Shown: positions 1-7,197, counted from the first letter of the stretch. The stretch is DNA of 8,565 bases from Clostridiales bacterium (GCA_019423265.1 JAHZBS010000097.1:1-8565), one strand, 5' to 3'. Numbers and translations are program-made. Notes: generated by a model not told the origin, from the letters alone.

Positions 1-2649
1 GATTTTGATAAAAGCTATGATACGGTGGATGTAACGCGCTTTTTGCAGGAGGGCGTCAACGGGATTAGCGTTTTGTCCATGCATCTGGAGCGCGGCGGCG
101 TTTTTGCACAGCTTCTCTTGGATGACGTTCTGTTTTTGGAGACCGATGGGAGCTGGAGAGCCAAACTCAATCCCTGCTTCTGTCTGGAGGCATCCTGCAA
201 TAGTGTACCCCTAGAGCCCATGAAGCGCATGGAGGAGCAATATGACGCCAGGGAGGAAGAATGCTGGTACTCCGCCAACTATCAGGATGAGGGCTGGGCG
301 GAAGCCGAGATCGTTGGGGAGATTGGGAAATGGCCCTTTCTACATCTGTCTCCCAATGAGGGCGGTTTGCTCTCGGAAGACTTAGCCTTAGGGAAACAGT
401 TGGTGGCCCTTGGATTTGCCACTGAGCAGAGAGAGGCCAACCGGTTTCGCTTCCAGGGGGCCAATCGGAGCAAGCGAGACCGGTACCGGGTACAGGTGCA
501 GGCGCCGGAGGAGGAGACCGTTTGCCTCCATTCCTACGGGGCATCGGAGATTTATGTCAATGGCAAAGCAGTGACCGGCACAGCGCTATTGTGCAGAGGC
601 GACAATGAGCTTGTGGCGGTCAATACCTTTGGCGACTTGGAGCTGTCGCTGGACACAGATTCTTCCCTGCATTTTGGCAAGTGGCTGGTGCAACGCCAGG
701 ATGGGGATATGACCCAATGTGCCTGGCACGCATGGGATTCCTGTGAGAAGCCGAGTGGGCTGCCGGAAGCGGGGGAGATGGAGGAGGCGGCCCCGCCATG
801 TGACTGTAGTGTAGCCTTTTCCGTACAGTATCAGCGCTTTGAGCAAAGCGCCGACGGATTTGCAGATCCCTCCCTGGGATTGCCAGATGGCCGGAGCCAA
901 GAGAGGGTGGGCTTCAAGGGACTCTCCAATATGCTTCACGCCAATCATGCCACCGCGTGGTTTGACGGGGATCCGTCGAGAGATGTGACCTTCATCCTCG
1001 ACATGGGAGAGGAATACCTGGGAAATTATACATTTCGTCTGCGGGCGGGGCGTGGAACCATATTGGATCTGGTGGGTTTCGAGCAGGTGGGGCCCGCGGG
1101 GATTGTCTGGATGCAGTCCAATGCCATGCGGTATATCTGCAAAGAGGGCTGGCAGGAATACATATGTCAGGGGACTCACGGATTTCGCTATCTGTCCGTG
1201 ACGCTGCGGAATCGGACGCAGCCGGTAGAGATTGAGTATATTGGGGTGTACCATCGGGCTTTTGCGATGGAGGAGGCGGGGACCTTCGCCTGTGACGATC
1301 CGGAGGTAACGGATATCTTTCGCATGTGCATCGACACGGCGAAGCTCTGTATGCAGGACACCTACATCGACTGTCCGGGATACGAGCAGGTATATTGGGT
1401 TGGGGATGCCAAGATCACATCCCACGTGAATTTATTGTGTGCCGGCGGGTATGCCTATGATCAGAACTCCATCCGGCTGATTGGAAAAAGCTTGAGCCCT
1501 GATTTCGCCGCAATGTACAAAGCGCAGGATCCCCGGTATGGGCAGGGGAAGAATCTTGTGCTGCCTGCGTTCAGCACCTATGTTGACGGAGGGCTTCCCC
1601 TATTTGCCTTTATGTGGGTTTTACAGTGTTGGGATCATTTTTGGTATGGGGGAAGTCTGGAGGACCTGCGGACCAACTATGGGGATGTGGCCGTTATGCT
1701 GGAACATGCGTTCCAATGGATCAATGACCGTGGGCTTGTGGAGATGACGGACGCCTGGGATCTGTTAGACTGGGGCAATAATGACGTGACCTCCTACGGG
1801 GAGACCATCGCCAACAGCGTATGTTTAGCCAAGTGCTGCGATGTGGCCGCTGACATGGCGTCTGCCCTGGGACTGGATGAGCAGGTCCGGTACCGGGAAC
1901 AGGCGAAGAAGCTCCGGGACGCGGTCAACCGGTATGGCTGGAATGAGGATCGAAGCGCCTATGTGGACACGGTGCGGGATGAAAAGGGCTATGCGATATA
2001 CACGCGCTATTGCCAGAAGCGGGAGTGGAGCCCTCTGCCCTATTCCCAGTATCGGGAGCTGGAACGGGTCAGCCGTCAGACCAATACCATCGCCTATCTC
2101 TATGACTGCGTGCCTCCGGAACGGCGCAAGGCGGTGGAAGCTCTGATCCTTGCCTCAGTTGACGGGCGGTACATAAAGGGCTCTCCCAGCAATCGAAGCC
2201 TAGGGAAGCCAAGCGACCGGGAGGCGCCCCATGGCATCGTGGAAATCGGAACGCCTATGTTTCTGTACCATAGCTTTGCGGCGCTGGCAAAAATGGGGTG
2301 CGTGGATCGAATTCTGCCCGTGATAAAGCGAGACTTTGGGAGAATGCTTCGCTGCGGAACCAAAACCTGTTGGGAGACCTTTCCCATCAGCGACACGGAA
2401 TGGACCCGCAGTATTTGTCACGCATGGAGCGCTTCGCCGGCGGTGTTTCTGCTGACGGAGATCTTAGGCGTGAAGCCGTTGGAGCCAGGGTTTACACGGT
2501 TTACGGTAACGCCGCATCCAGGGCCCTTGCAGCATATGCGGGGGAGCGTCGCCACGCCGTACGGGCCCATCTTTGTGACCTATGAGAACGGGGCTCTTGC
2601 GGTAAACGCCCCATCCCAGTGTCAATGGATACAGGATCCTTGCCAGTAA
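1..2649 (+). CDS. GH78 alpha-L-rhamnosidase-like protein, 5'-truncated by window edge
   Basis: Predicted to hydrolyse terminal alpha-L-rhamnose from glycosides or polysaccharides by an inverting mechanism. The frame is open from base 1; a GTG at 25 is only an internal valine codon, so the true start lies upstream. Order of parts: the end of the N-terminal beta domain (DVTRFLQEGVN at about 28-60, typical of the rhamnosidase N domain), further beta modules to about 1290, an (alpha/alpha)6 barrel at about 1290-2450, and a C-terminal beta domain. The barrel shows the GH78 signature DCPGYEQVYWVGDA, with the conserved Asp at 1369, the likely general acid Glu at 1384 and a second Asp at 1405. A Trp-Glu pair (Glu codon 2374-2376) fits the general base. 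The stop is TAA at 2647. No signal peptide can be judged because the start is missing. The next gene follows after 90 bases occupied by a repeat element, so an operon is likely. The family assignment is firm; substrate is inference. Confidence 0.88.
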   Translation, partial: DFDKSYDTVDVTRFLQEGVNGISVLSMHLERGGVFAQLLLDDVLFLETDGSWRAKLNPCFCLEASCNSVPLEPMKRMEEQYDAREEECWYSANYQDEGWAEAEIVGEIGKWPFLHLSPNEGGLLSEDLALGKQLVALGFATEQREANRFRFQGANRSKRDRYRVQVQAPEEETVCLHSYGASEIYVNGKAVTGTALLCRGDNELVAVNTFGDLELSLDTDSSLHFGKWLVQRQDGDMTQCAWHAWDSCEKPSGLPEAGEMEEAAPPCDCSVAFSVQYQRFEQSADGFADPSLGLPDGRSQERVGFKGLSNMLHANHATAWFDGDPSRDVTFILDMGEEYLGNYTFRLRAGRGTILDLVGFEQVGPAGIVWMQSNAMRYICKEGWQEYICQGTHGFRYLSVTLRNRTQPVEIEYIGVYHRAFAMEEAGTFACDDPEVTDIFRMCIDTAKLCMQDTYIDCPGYEQVYWVGDAKITSHVNLLCAGGYAYDQNSIRLIGKSLSPDFAAMYKAQDPRYGQGKNLVLPAFSTYVDGGLPLFAFMWVLQCWDHFWYGGSLEDLRTNYGDVAVMLEHAFQWINDRGLVEMTDAWDLLDWGNNDVTSYGETIANSVCLAKCCDVAADMASALGLDEQVRYREQAKKLRDAVNRYGWNEDRSAYVDTVRDEKGYAIYTRYCQKREWSPLPYSQYRELERVSRQTNTIAYLYDCVPPERRKAVEALILASVDGRYIKGSPSNRSLGKPSDREAPHGIVEIGTPMFLYHSFAALAKMGCVDRILPVIKRDFGRMLRCGTKTCWETFPISDTEWTRSICHAWSASPAVFLLTEILGVKPLEPGFTRFTVTPHPGPLQHMRGSVATPYGPIFVTYENGALAVNAPSQCQWIQDPCQ

Positions 2650-2667
2650 AGAAATGGGAGAATCCAC

Positions 2668-2736
2668 ACGGCTATTTGTGCGGGAGCGTCACAGATAGCT
2701 ATGATAGCACGCTGTTTACGCTCCGGAATGGAGGAT
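2668..2736 (+). repeat. Structured intercistronic repeat element, copy A (short form)
   Basis: First of three related elements. The 5' arm 2671-2680 pairs with 2690-2699 (10 bp, one G-U) around a 9-base loop. Loop bases 2683-2689 (GGAGCGT) are complementary to 2718-2724 (ACGCTCC), giving a 7-bp pseudoknot stem. Bases 2721-2725 (CTCCG) can alternatively pair with 2729-2733 (TGGAG), which hides the ribosome binding site of the next gene. This copy lacks the long central hairpin of the other two copies, having only about 18 bases between the two pairing blocks. It starts 18 bases after the rhamnosidase stop and ends at the conserved GGAGGAT just before the ATG at 2740. The pairings are seen directly in the sequence; a regulatory role is inferred. 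Confidence 0.85.
2730..2734 (+). promoter_or_regulatory. Ribosome binding site deciding the start of the PLP protein
   Basis: GGAGG followed by a 5-base spacer (ATTTT) and ATG at 2740. It lies at the 3' end of repeat copy A. The upstream in-frame ATGs at 2701 and 2728 fall inside the repeat and have no such site. Confidence 0.85.
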
Positions 2737-2739
2737 TTT

Positions 2740-3810
2740 ATGAGAGTGGAAGAAGTCAATACGCCTGCGCTGATTCTTGATATGGATCGGTTTCGGGAGA
2801 ACGGACAGAGAATGCAGCACTTGATGGAGGGAAGCCAGGCGCGCCTGCGCCCTCACTTTAAGTCCCACAAATGCAGCCGAATTGCAAAGCTCCAGATGGA
2901 AGCGGGAGCGAAGGGAATTACATGTGCAAAATTGGGGGAAGCAGAGGTTTTAGTGGAAGCGGGGCTCCCGGATATCCTGATCGCCAATCAGGTGGTGCAG
3001 CCGTCCAAATTGGCACAGCTGGCCTATCTGGCCAGAAAGGCCAGGATAACGGTGTGTGCGGATGATCCTGTCAATATACAGGAACTTGAAAAAGCGGCAC
3101 AGCTGGCGGGCAGCCGAATCTATGTGTACGTGGAGCTGGATGTGGGAATGCAGCGCTGTGGAGTGTCTGATTTTGATCAAGTCTTGTATCTGGCAAGGCA
3201 GATTGAAAAGTCGGGGTACTTAGAATTCGGTGGGATCCAGGCCTATGCGGGGCAGCTTTCCCACGAGGAGGATCCGGTTACTCGCATCCGCGAGATTCAC
3301 AAGATAGAAACGCTGTTGCGCCAGGGCAAAGCGTATCTGGAACAGCATCATGTCACGGTCAGGGAGATCAGCGGGGCCAGCACGGCGACTGCCGGGGAGA
3401 AAGCCAAGGGCGGCGTCTATACGGAGATACAGGCGGGCAGCTATCTTTTTATGGATGCGTCGTACCGGAGATGCGGCCTGCCTTTTGAGAGCGCGCTGTC
3501 CGTTGTGTCAACCATTATCAGTAAGTCAGAAAACCGCATTGTCTTGGATGTGGGCGTCAAGAATCTAGGGATGGACCAGCGGGATCCCGAGATAGCAGGG
3601 CAGCGCCCGGAGGACAGCCTTTCTTTCAGTGAGGAACACACGGCGGTCTACCGGGATGGAATCGGGAGATGTAACCCCATTGGAAGCCAGGTGGCGGTTC
3701 TTCCGGGACATTGCTGTACGACGGTCAATACGTTCGATTGGATCCTGATCAAAGAGGGAGATGAGATCCTCGATCGATGGAGGATCGACGGAAGGGGAAA
3801 ATCCTGGTAG
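2740..3810 (+). CDS. PLP-dependent D-threonine aldolase / D-serine dehydratase-like protein
   Basis: A 356-residue cytosolic fold-type III PLP enzyme, with an alanine-racemase-like N-terminal barrel (about residues 8-225) and a D-serine-dehydratase-like C-terminal beta domain. The motif RPHFKSHK puts the probable PLP lysine at residue 41. SGAST at 211-215 and the EIQAGSY segment from 229 match phosphate-binding and core motifs of the family. His324 and Cys326, in PGHCCTT, match the His-x-Cys metal pair of eukaryotic-type D-serine dehydratases and relatives. Members cleave or dehydrate D-beta-hydroxy-amino acids (D-threonine, D-serine, 3-hydroxy-D-aspartate); the sequence does not settle which. 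I chose ATG 2740 because of the GGAGG at 2730; an ATG at 2701 would add 13 residues translated from the repeat. It sits between a rhamnosidase and an esterase, an uncommon setting for this family, so the true substrate may be a sugar-linked or hydroxy-acid compound. Confidence 0.85.
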   Translation: MRVEEVNTPALILDMDRFRENGQRMQHLMEGSQARLRPHFKSHKCSRIAKLQMEAGAKGITCAKLGEAEVLVEAGLPDILIANQVVQPSKLAQLAYLARKARITVCADDPVNIQELEKAAQLAGSRIYVYVELDVGMQRCGVSDFDQVLYLARQIEKSGYLEFGGIQAYAGQLSHEEDPVTRIREIHKIETLLRQGKAYLEQHHVTVREISGASTATAGEKAKGGVYTEIQAGSYLFMDASYRRCGLPFESALSVVSTIISKSENRIVLDVGVKNLGMDQRDPEIAGQRPEDSLSFSEEHTAVYRDGIGRCNPIGSQVAVLPGHCCTTVNTFDWILIKEGDEILDRWRIDGRGKSW

Positions 3811-3851
3811 AACTGCGATGGTACGGCAAAATGGAAAGGAGATTAGTGTGA

Positions 3852-3955
3852 ACGGCTATTTGTGCCGGAGCGCCACAAATAGCTCTTATGGCAGAAGAGA
3901 AATCGCCTTCGCAAATTTCTCTTCGCCCCGTCGCTGACGCTCCGGAATGGAGGAT
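3852..3955 (+). repeat. Structured intercistronic repeat element, copy B (long form)
   Basis: The best-formed copy. Arms 3855-3864 and 3874-3883 pair perfectly over 10 bp around a 9-base loop. Loop bases 3865-3872 (CCGGAGCG) pair with 3938-3945 (CGCTCCGG), an 8-bp pseudoknot stem. Between them sits a central hairpin, 3894-3903 (GAAGAGAAAT) with 3915-3924 (ATTTCTCTTC), a perfect 10 bp extended by GGC/GCC across one bulged A. Bases 3940-3944 can alternatively pair with 3948-3952, covering the esterase ribosome binding site. It shares with the other copies the start ACGGCTAT, the string CTYATGGCAG after the first hairpin, and the end GGAATGGAGGAT. Confidence 0.88.
3949..3953 (+). promoter_or_regulatory. 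Ribosome binding site deciding the start of the esterase
   Basis: GGAGG, a 6-base spacer (ATTAAA), then ATG at 3960. It is the last conserved block of repeat copy B. The in-frame ATG at 3888 lies inside the repeat without a comparable site. Confidence 0.85.
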
Positions 3956-3959
3956 TAAA

Positions 3960-6005
3960 ATGGCGCAATTTCGGATTTTACAGGAAGGAATACCGGCGGC
4001 CAGGCAGCTGGAGCGGGAGATTGTGGAGGCATGTCGGAGGGGACTTGCGGAGGGACGGCGAAAATTTGACGGGATGGGTGCGCTTTCCGATTGGCAGCAG
4101 AGGCGCGATGAGGTACACCGAGTTTTCCGCCAGTCGCTGCCGGATCTGTTGGAGCAATTGGCGCCGTTACAGGTCCGCCCTGTCTCGACCTGCGAATTTG
4201 ATGAGTTTATTGTTGAGAACGTACTCTTTTACTCCCTTCCCGGATGGGAGGTCAACGCCTCCGTATACCGCCCTAAGACGGGAGGACCGTGGCCAGGGGT
4301 CGTCTGCCCCACCGGGCACAGCAGTAAGTTTGGACCGAGCTACACCGCCAGTGCTCAGACTTTTGCGCGAAATGGCTATCTTGCGGTGTCTTTCTGTCCG
4401 CCTGGCTGCACCGGGGAGCTGGCGAAGCTCAACGATCATTTTGCCAACGGCGTTATCGGGTGGATGACGGGAATCTGGGCTATGACCTATTTTATGGCGG
4501 ATGCGCTGGCCTGTATTTCATATCTGGAGCAGCGGGATGATGTGGACACGTCCCGCGGTTTTGCCATGACGGGGGTATCGGGCGGCGGATTGACGTCAAT
4601 GTTCTGCGCGGCGTATGATCCGCGGATCCGATTTGTCGCTCCCGTCTGCTGCATTTCCGACCAGGAAGCGCTGCATCTGACAGGCCTGTATACCAGCTGC
4701 CCGGAGCAGCACGGCCGCGGATATCTGGGGCAGGGGATCGACGTAACCGAAATTCTAAGTTTGATCGCGCCCAAGCGCCTGTGTCTAGTGGGTGGTAAAT
4801 TGGACGAGGTCTTTGATTATACAACGACGGTGGAGGTATATACGCGCGTCAAGAAGGTTTATGAATTGTATGGCCGCGGGGACGACATATCCTTGTTTTT
4901 ACAGGAGGATTCCGGACATGCGTATACAGTCGCCATGGCCAATGAGGTGGTAGGCCATATGGACGCTTTTTTTGGAAAAGAGACATGGCGGGCGCCTCTG
5001 ACGGAGAAAGAGATTCAGCCTATTGCCAGGGAGCAGCTGGCCTGTTATCCGAAAGGCTGCGTCAATATGTTTACCGTCAACTGTCAGGAGGCGCTGCGCC
5101 TGCAAGCGCAGCGGCCTAAGCTTACAGAGGAGCAGATGGCGCGCGCGCTGTCATCGCTGTTACAGCTTGAGGAATTTACGCCCCATCCCACTAGGGTTTG
5201 GGCCGAGCCGGAGGATTCCTTGCCGAAGCGGTGGCATCATATATTTCAGCCGGTGATTCTGCACCATGGAGACAGAAATGTGATGCCTGGCGTATTTGCC
5301 TGCCGGGAGGGGGCGGCGGCTTGCCCCGCGCTATTGTATATCGATGAGAGAGGAAAGTGGAACGGCTTCAATCATGGGGGCGTCTTGACGCAAATCATCG
5401 GTTTGGCACAGCCGGCATCGGGCGCGGAGCGCTGCGTGCTGTCTGTGGATGTATCCGGCATGGGAGAGCTGGAGGCGCAGCACACCACCTATGACTGCGC
5501 AAGCTGGAATGACATTGAGAGGATCCTGACGTATCTCTCCATTGCCGAGGGAAGGCCCGTGATTGCGTACCAGGTGCGGGACGCGCTGACAGCGCTGGCA
5601 TATTTGAAGACAAGGCCGGAGGTACACCCGGAGCGCATCACCATTGCCGGAGATGGGACAGGCGCTGTGGTGGCATTGTTGGCGGGACTGTTGGCAGGGG
5701 ATCAGGTTGAAAGAGTGGCGGCGCTGAATCCTCTGGCCGCGTATGCCTGTTTAGCCACAGCATTTCCATACCGCTGGCCGGAGATGGTGATCATACCGGA
5801 GGTGTTGAAGCACTTGGATCTCCCCGAGCTTGTGGCTACACTGGGAAGTAAGGCGGCCTGCATCCAGCCATTAGATGAAATGCGCCGGCCTCTGAGCGAA
5901 GGGCAGATGCTGACCTACTACGGAGACGCCGTTGCAGCTGGCGCGCAGGTCATTGTCGCGCCGGAGCCAGAGGCGGAATTGATTAAAGTCTGCAGGGAGC
6001 AGTAA
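3960..6005 (+). CDS. Two-domain alpha/beta hydrolase, acetyl-xylan-esterase-like, second domain degenerate
   Basis: A 681-residue protein, probably an esterase acting on sugar or plant-derived esters. Domain 1 (about residues 75-340) has a complete-looking triad: Ser207 in the elbow GVSGGG, an Asp at 282 (or 286) in GGKLDEVFD, and His320 in DSGHAYTV. The pre-elbow segment with PPGCTG and the WMTGIWAMTYF stretch resembles acetyl xylan esterase/dienelactone hydrolase-like proteins. A linker (about 345-455) leads to a second alpha/beta-hydrolase-like domain (about 456-670). There the elbow reads G564-D-G-T-G568, with glycine 566 in place of the nucleophile serine, and no matching His is evident, so this half is probably structural or binding. 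No signal peptide or membrane segment is seen at the chosen start. An ATG at 3888 would add 24 residues encoded by the repeat and is rejected. Third gene of the likely rhamnoside operon. The fold is firm; the substrate is inferred. Confidence 0.8.
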   Translation: MAQFRILQEGIPAARQLEREIVEACRRGLAEGRRKFDGMGALSDWQQRRDEVHRVFRQSLPDLLEQLAPLQVRPVSTCEFDEFIVENVLFYSLPGWEVNASVYRPKTGGPWPGVVCPTGHSSKFGPSYTASAQTFARNGYLAVSFCPPGCTGELAKLNDHFANGVIGWMTGIWAMTYFMADALACISYLEQRDDVDTSRGFAMTGVSGGGLTSMFCAAYDPRIRFVAPVCCISDQEALHLTGLYTSCPEQHGRGYLGQGIDVTEILSLIAPKRLCLVGGKLDEVFDYTTTVEVYTRVKKVYELYGRGDDISLFLQEDSGHAYTVAMANEVVGHMDAFFGKETWRAPLTEKEIQPIAREQLACYPKGCVNMFTVNCQEALRLQAQRPKLTEEQMARALSSLLQLEEFTPHPTRVWAEPEDSLPKRWHHIFQPVILHHGDRNVMPGVFACREGAAACPALLYIDERGKWNGFNHGGVLTQIIGLAQPASGAERCVLSVDVSGMGELEAQHTTYDCASWNDIERILTYLSIAEGRPVIAYQVRDALTALAYLKTRPEVHPERITIAGDGTGAVVALLAGLLAGDQVERVAALNPLAAYACLATAFPYRWPEMVIIPEVLKHLDLPELVATLGSKAACIQPLDEMRRPLSEGQMLTYYGDAVAAGAQVIVAPEPEAELIKVCREQ

Positions 6006-6021
6006 CTCACAGCTCTATGGA

Positions 6022-6846
6022 TTATGGATTTTCGGAACACTGCCTGCGGTACATGGCCGGGGTGGTATTGAAGTATTTTCGGAATACCCGAATAAAGTAG
6101 GCGCTGTCAACAAACCCGCATTCTTCAGCGGCCGTCTGAACCGACTCCCCGTGCTGCAAGAGCCACCGCGCGCGGGCTAGGCGTTCCATGGTAATGTACT
6201 GAGAGATGCTCATGGAAAAGAATTCCCGAAAATCCCGTATCAGCTTAGTGCGGCCTATGTAAAATTCCGACGCAATCCGGTCGATGGTCAGCTTTTCCTT
6301 AATATGATCGGCTATATACTGGGTTACGGCTGTCAGATAAAAGTGGACCGGCGGGGAAGAGTCACGCTGCTGCCCAATTTCCGTGGCTTCCGCAAACAGA
6401 TAGCACAGCAGGAGGCGCTGCCGGATATTATGTTCATCGGAGCGGGGGCATTGGTAGAGCAGATTTGCCGCCGCTGCCAGACGCCCCGCCTCCGCTTCGC
6501 TGAGCGGAAGCAGAAATGCCTCCTCGCGGTAGGCGAGAAGCGACCAGTTCTGAAAAAATTCGGCCATGGTGTTGCGGTTGAAGCGTATACAGTAGCGCTC
6601 GTAGGAGGCACCCTCCCGGTTAATCTGGGCGTGGGGACACTGCTTTTTATAAAAGAGCACGCAAGGCCCCTTGTGGGATAAGTAGGAATTGGGTGTCATT
6701 GCGATGATATCGCCGGAGCAGACGATGAGCATTTCATCTTCGGAATGGGTGTGAAAGGAGGGATGAAAGCTAGTTGGAAATGGATAGATAGGGTAAACGC
6801 AGTGGGAGATGACAATGTCATTCAAAGTATGCTGTTGAGTAGACAA
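6022..6846 (-). CDS. AraC-family transcriptional regulator
   Basis: A 274-residue DNA-binding regulator. The N-terminal half has a cupin-like sensor region (FHPSFHTHSEDEMLIV, then SGDIIAMTP and GPCVLFYKK). The C-terminal part carries two helix-turn-helix motifs: LTIDRIASEFYIGRTKL (about 186-202) and SVQTAAEECGFVDSAYFIR (about 235-253), followed by FRKYFNTTPAMYRR, the AraC signature. Start: TTG at 6846 preceded by GAGGAG (plus coordinates 6855-6860) with an 8-base spacer. A GTG at 6903 in the same frame is possible, but its AGGAGG directly abuts the predicted -10 box and would probably lie at or before the transcript start. The open frame continues upstream to 7305, but that part is antisense to the riboswitch and terminator. 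It converges on the rhamnosidase cluster with a 16-base gap; such regulators usually control neighbouring sugar genes, so that is the likely target, unproven here. Confidence 0.85.
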   Translation of the reverse strand: MSTQQHTLNDIVISHCVYPIYPFPTSFHPSFHTHSEDEMLIVCSGDIIAMTPNSYLSHKGPCVLFYKKQCPHAQINREGASYERYCIRFNRNTMAEFFQNWSLLAYREEAFLLPLSEAEAGRLAAAANLLYQCPRSDEHNIRQRLLLCYLFAEATEIGQQRDSSPPVHFYLTAVTQYIADHIKEKLTIDRIASEFYIGRTKLIRDFREFFSMSISQYITMERLARARWLLQHGESVQTAAEECGFVDSAYFIRVFRKYFNTTPAMYRRQCSENP

Positions 6847-6922
6847 TCTCGACACTCCTCTCTCCAGATTTTTGCTGTAAAGGGAGCGCCGGCAGCCCTT
6901 CACAGAACGGTATCTACCTCCT

Positions 6923-6950
6923 ATTGTATCATTTTTTTGCGAAAACACAA
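6923..6950 (-). promoter_or_regulatory. Probable promoter of the araC-type gene
   Basis: On the minus strand TTGTGT (plus 6945-6950), a 16-base spacer and TACAAT (plus 6923-6928) resemble -35 and -10 boxes of a housekeeping sigma-factor promoter. It predicts a start near 6916 and a leader of about 70 bases before the TTG start codon. Confidence 0.5.
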
Positions 6951-6996
6951 TACCTGTCCTTTGGAAAAGACGCCCAGAACAGAGCCAAACACAATC

Positions 6997-7025
6997 TTGA
7001 CAATTCCCATAGACAAGCCTATAAT
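6997..7025 (+). promoter_or_regulatory. Consensus promoter of the thi operon
   Basis: TTGACA (6997-7002), a 17-base spacer and TATAAT (7020-7025) match the housekeeping sigma-factor consensus at all 12 box positions. The predicted start near 7032 lies about 25 bases before the TPP riboswitch. It is divergent from the araC promoter, with about 45 bases between their -35 boxes. Confidence 0.85.
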
Positions 7026-7026
7026 A

Positions 7027-7041
7027 TGTATAGCATATACA
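7027..7041 (+). promoter_or_regulatory. Palindrome at the predicted thi transcription start
   Basis: TGTATA-GCA-TATACA is a perfect 6-bp inverted repeat that begins 2 bases after the -10 box and covers the predicted start site. It could be an operator or simply AT-rich promoter sequence; no bound protein can be named. Confidence 0.3.
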
Positions 7042-7056
7042 AGAAAAACTGAGCAG

Positions 7057-7151
7057 ACAAAACTGGAGAGCTGATGCAATCGGCTGAGAGTGAGGTACCG
7101 TCCTCAGATCCATTGAACCTGTGCGGTTAATTCCGACGTAGGGAGTTTTGT
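7057..7151 (+). ncRNA. TPP riboswitch (THI element)
   Basis: Binds thiamine pyrophosphate and controls the thi operon. The conserved THI-box blocks are present in order: CTGAGA (7084-7089), GAACCTG (7115-7121) and GACGTAGGGA (7135-7144). The closing stem P1 pairs 7057-7064 (ACAAAACT) with 7144-7151 (AGTTTTGT). GGA 7065-7067 with TCC 7109-7111 fits P2, GCTGAT/ATCGGC (7070-7084) fits P3, and TGAGG/CCTCA (7091-7106) makes the variable arm. The intrinsic terminator at 7198-7238 implies control by premature termination, with TPP binding switching the operon off. Confidence 0.96.
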
Positions 7152-7155
7152 GCTT

Positions 7156-7191
7156 TATTATGGCATAGGGTTTATAGGCCCATGCATAATA
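7156..7191 (+). promoter_or_regulatory. Hairpin between TPP aptamer and terminator (expression platform)
   Basis: 7156-7170 pairs with 7179-7191 (TATTATG-CAT-GGG with CCCATGCATAATA) with two bulged bases and an 8-base loop. It lies between the aptamer and the terminator. GGGTT at 7168-7172 can alternatively pair with AACCC at 7193-7197 next to the terminator stem, so this hairpin may take part in the on/off refolding. The exact antiterminator pairing was not resolved. Confidence 0.5.
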
Positions 7192-7197
7192 GAACCC

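Larger units (their letters stand above)
3811..3959 (+). other. Intergenic region with orphan ribosome binding site and possible 29-codon leader ORF
   Basis: Between the PLP gene and the esterase gene. Before the repeat lies AAGGAG (3836-3841) followed by a GTG at 3848 that opens a 29-codon frame (start VNGYLCRSATN) running through the repeat and stopping at TGA 3935-3937, 11 bases before the esterase ribosome binding site. It could be a leader peptide that is translated over the element. The same frame is open inside copy C but has no start there, so the peptide itself is weakly supported; the spacing is what makes it worth noting. Confidence 0.3.

Noticed and set aside
586..1425. 279-codon open frame on the minus strand inside the rhamnosidase gene
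   Set aside because: It lies wholly within a well-supported GH78 coding region and has no recognisable domain; it is a shadow frame.
6006..6021. Bidirectional terminator between the convergent esterase and araC-type genes
   Set aside because: The gap is only 16 bases and shows no strong stem with a T-run on either strand; only a weak GAGC/GCTC pairing is visible.
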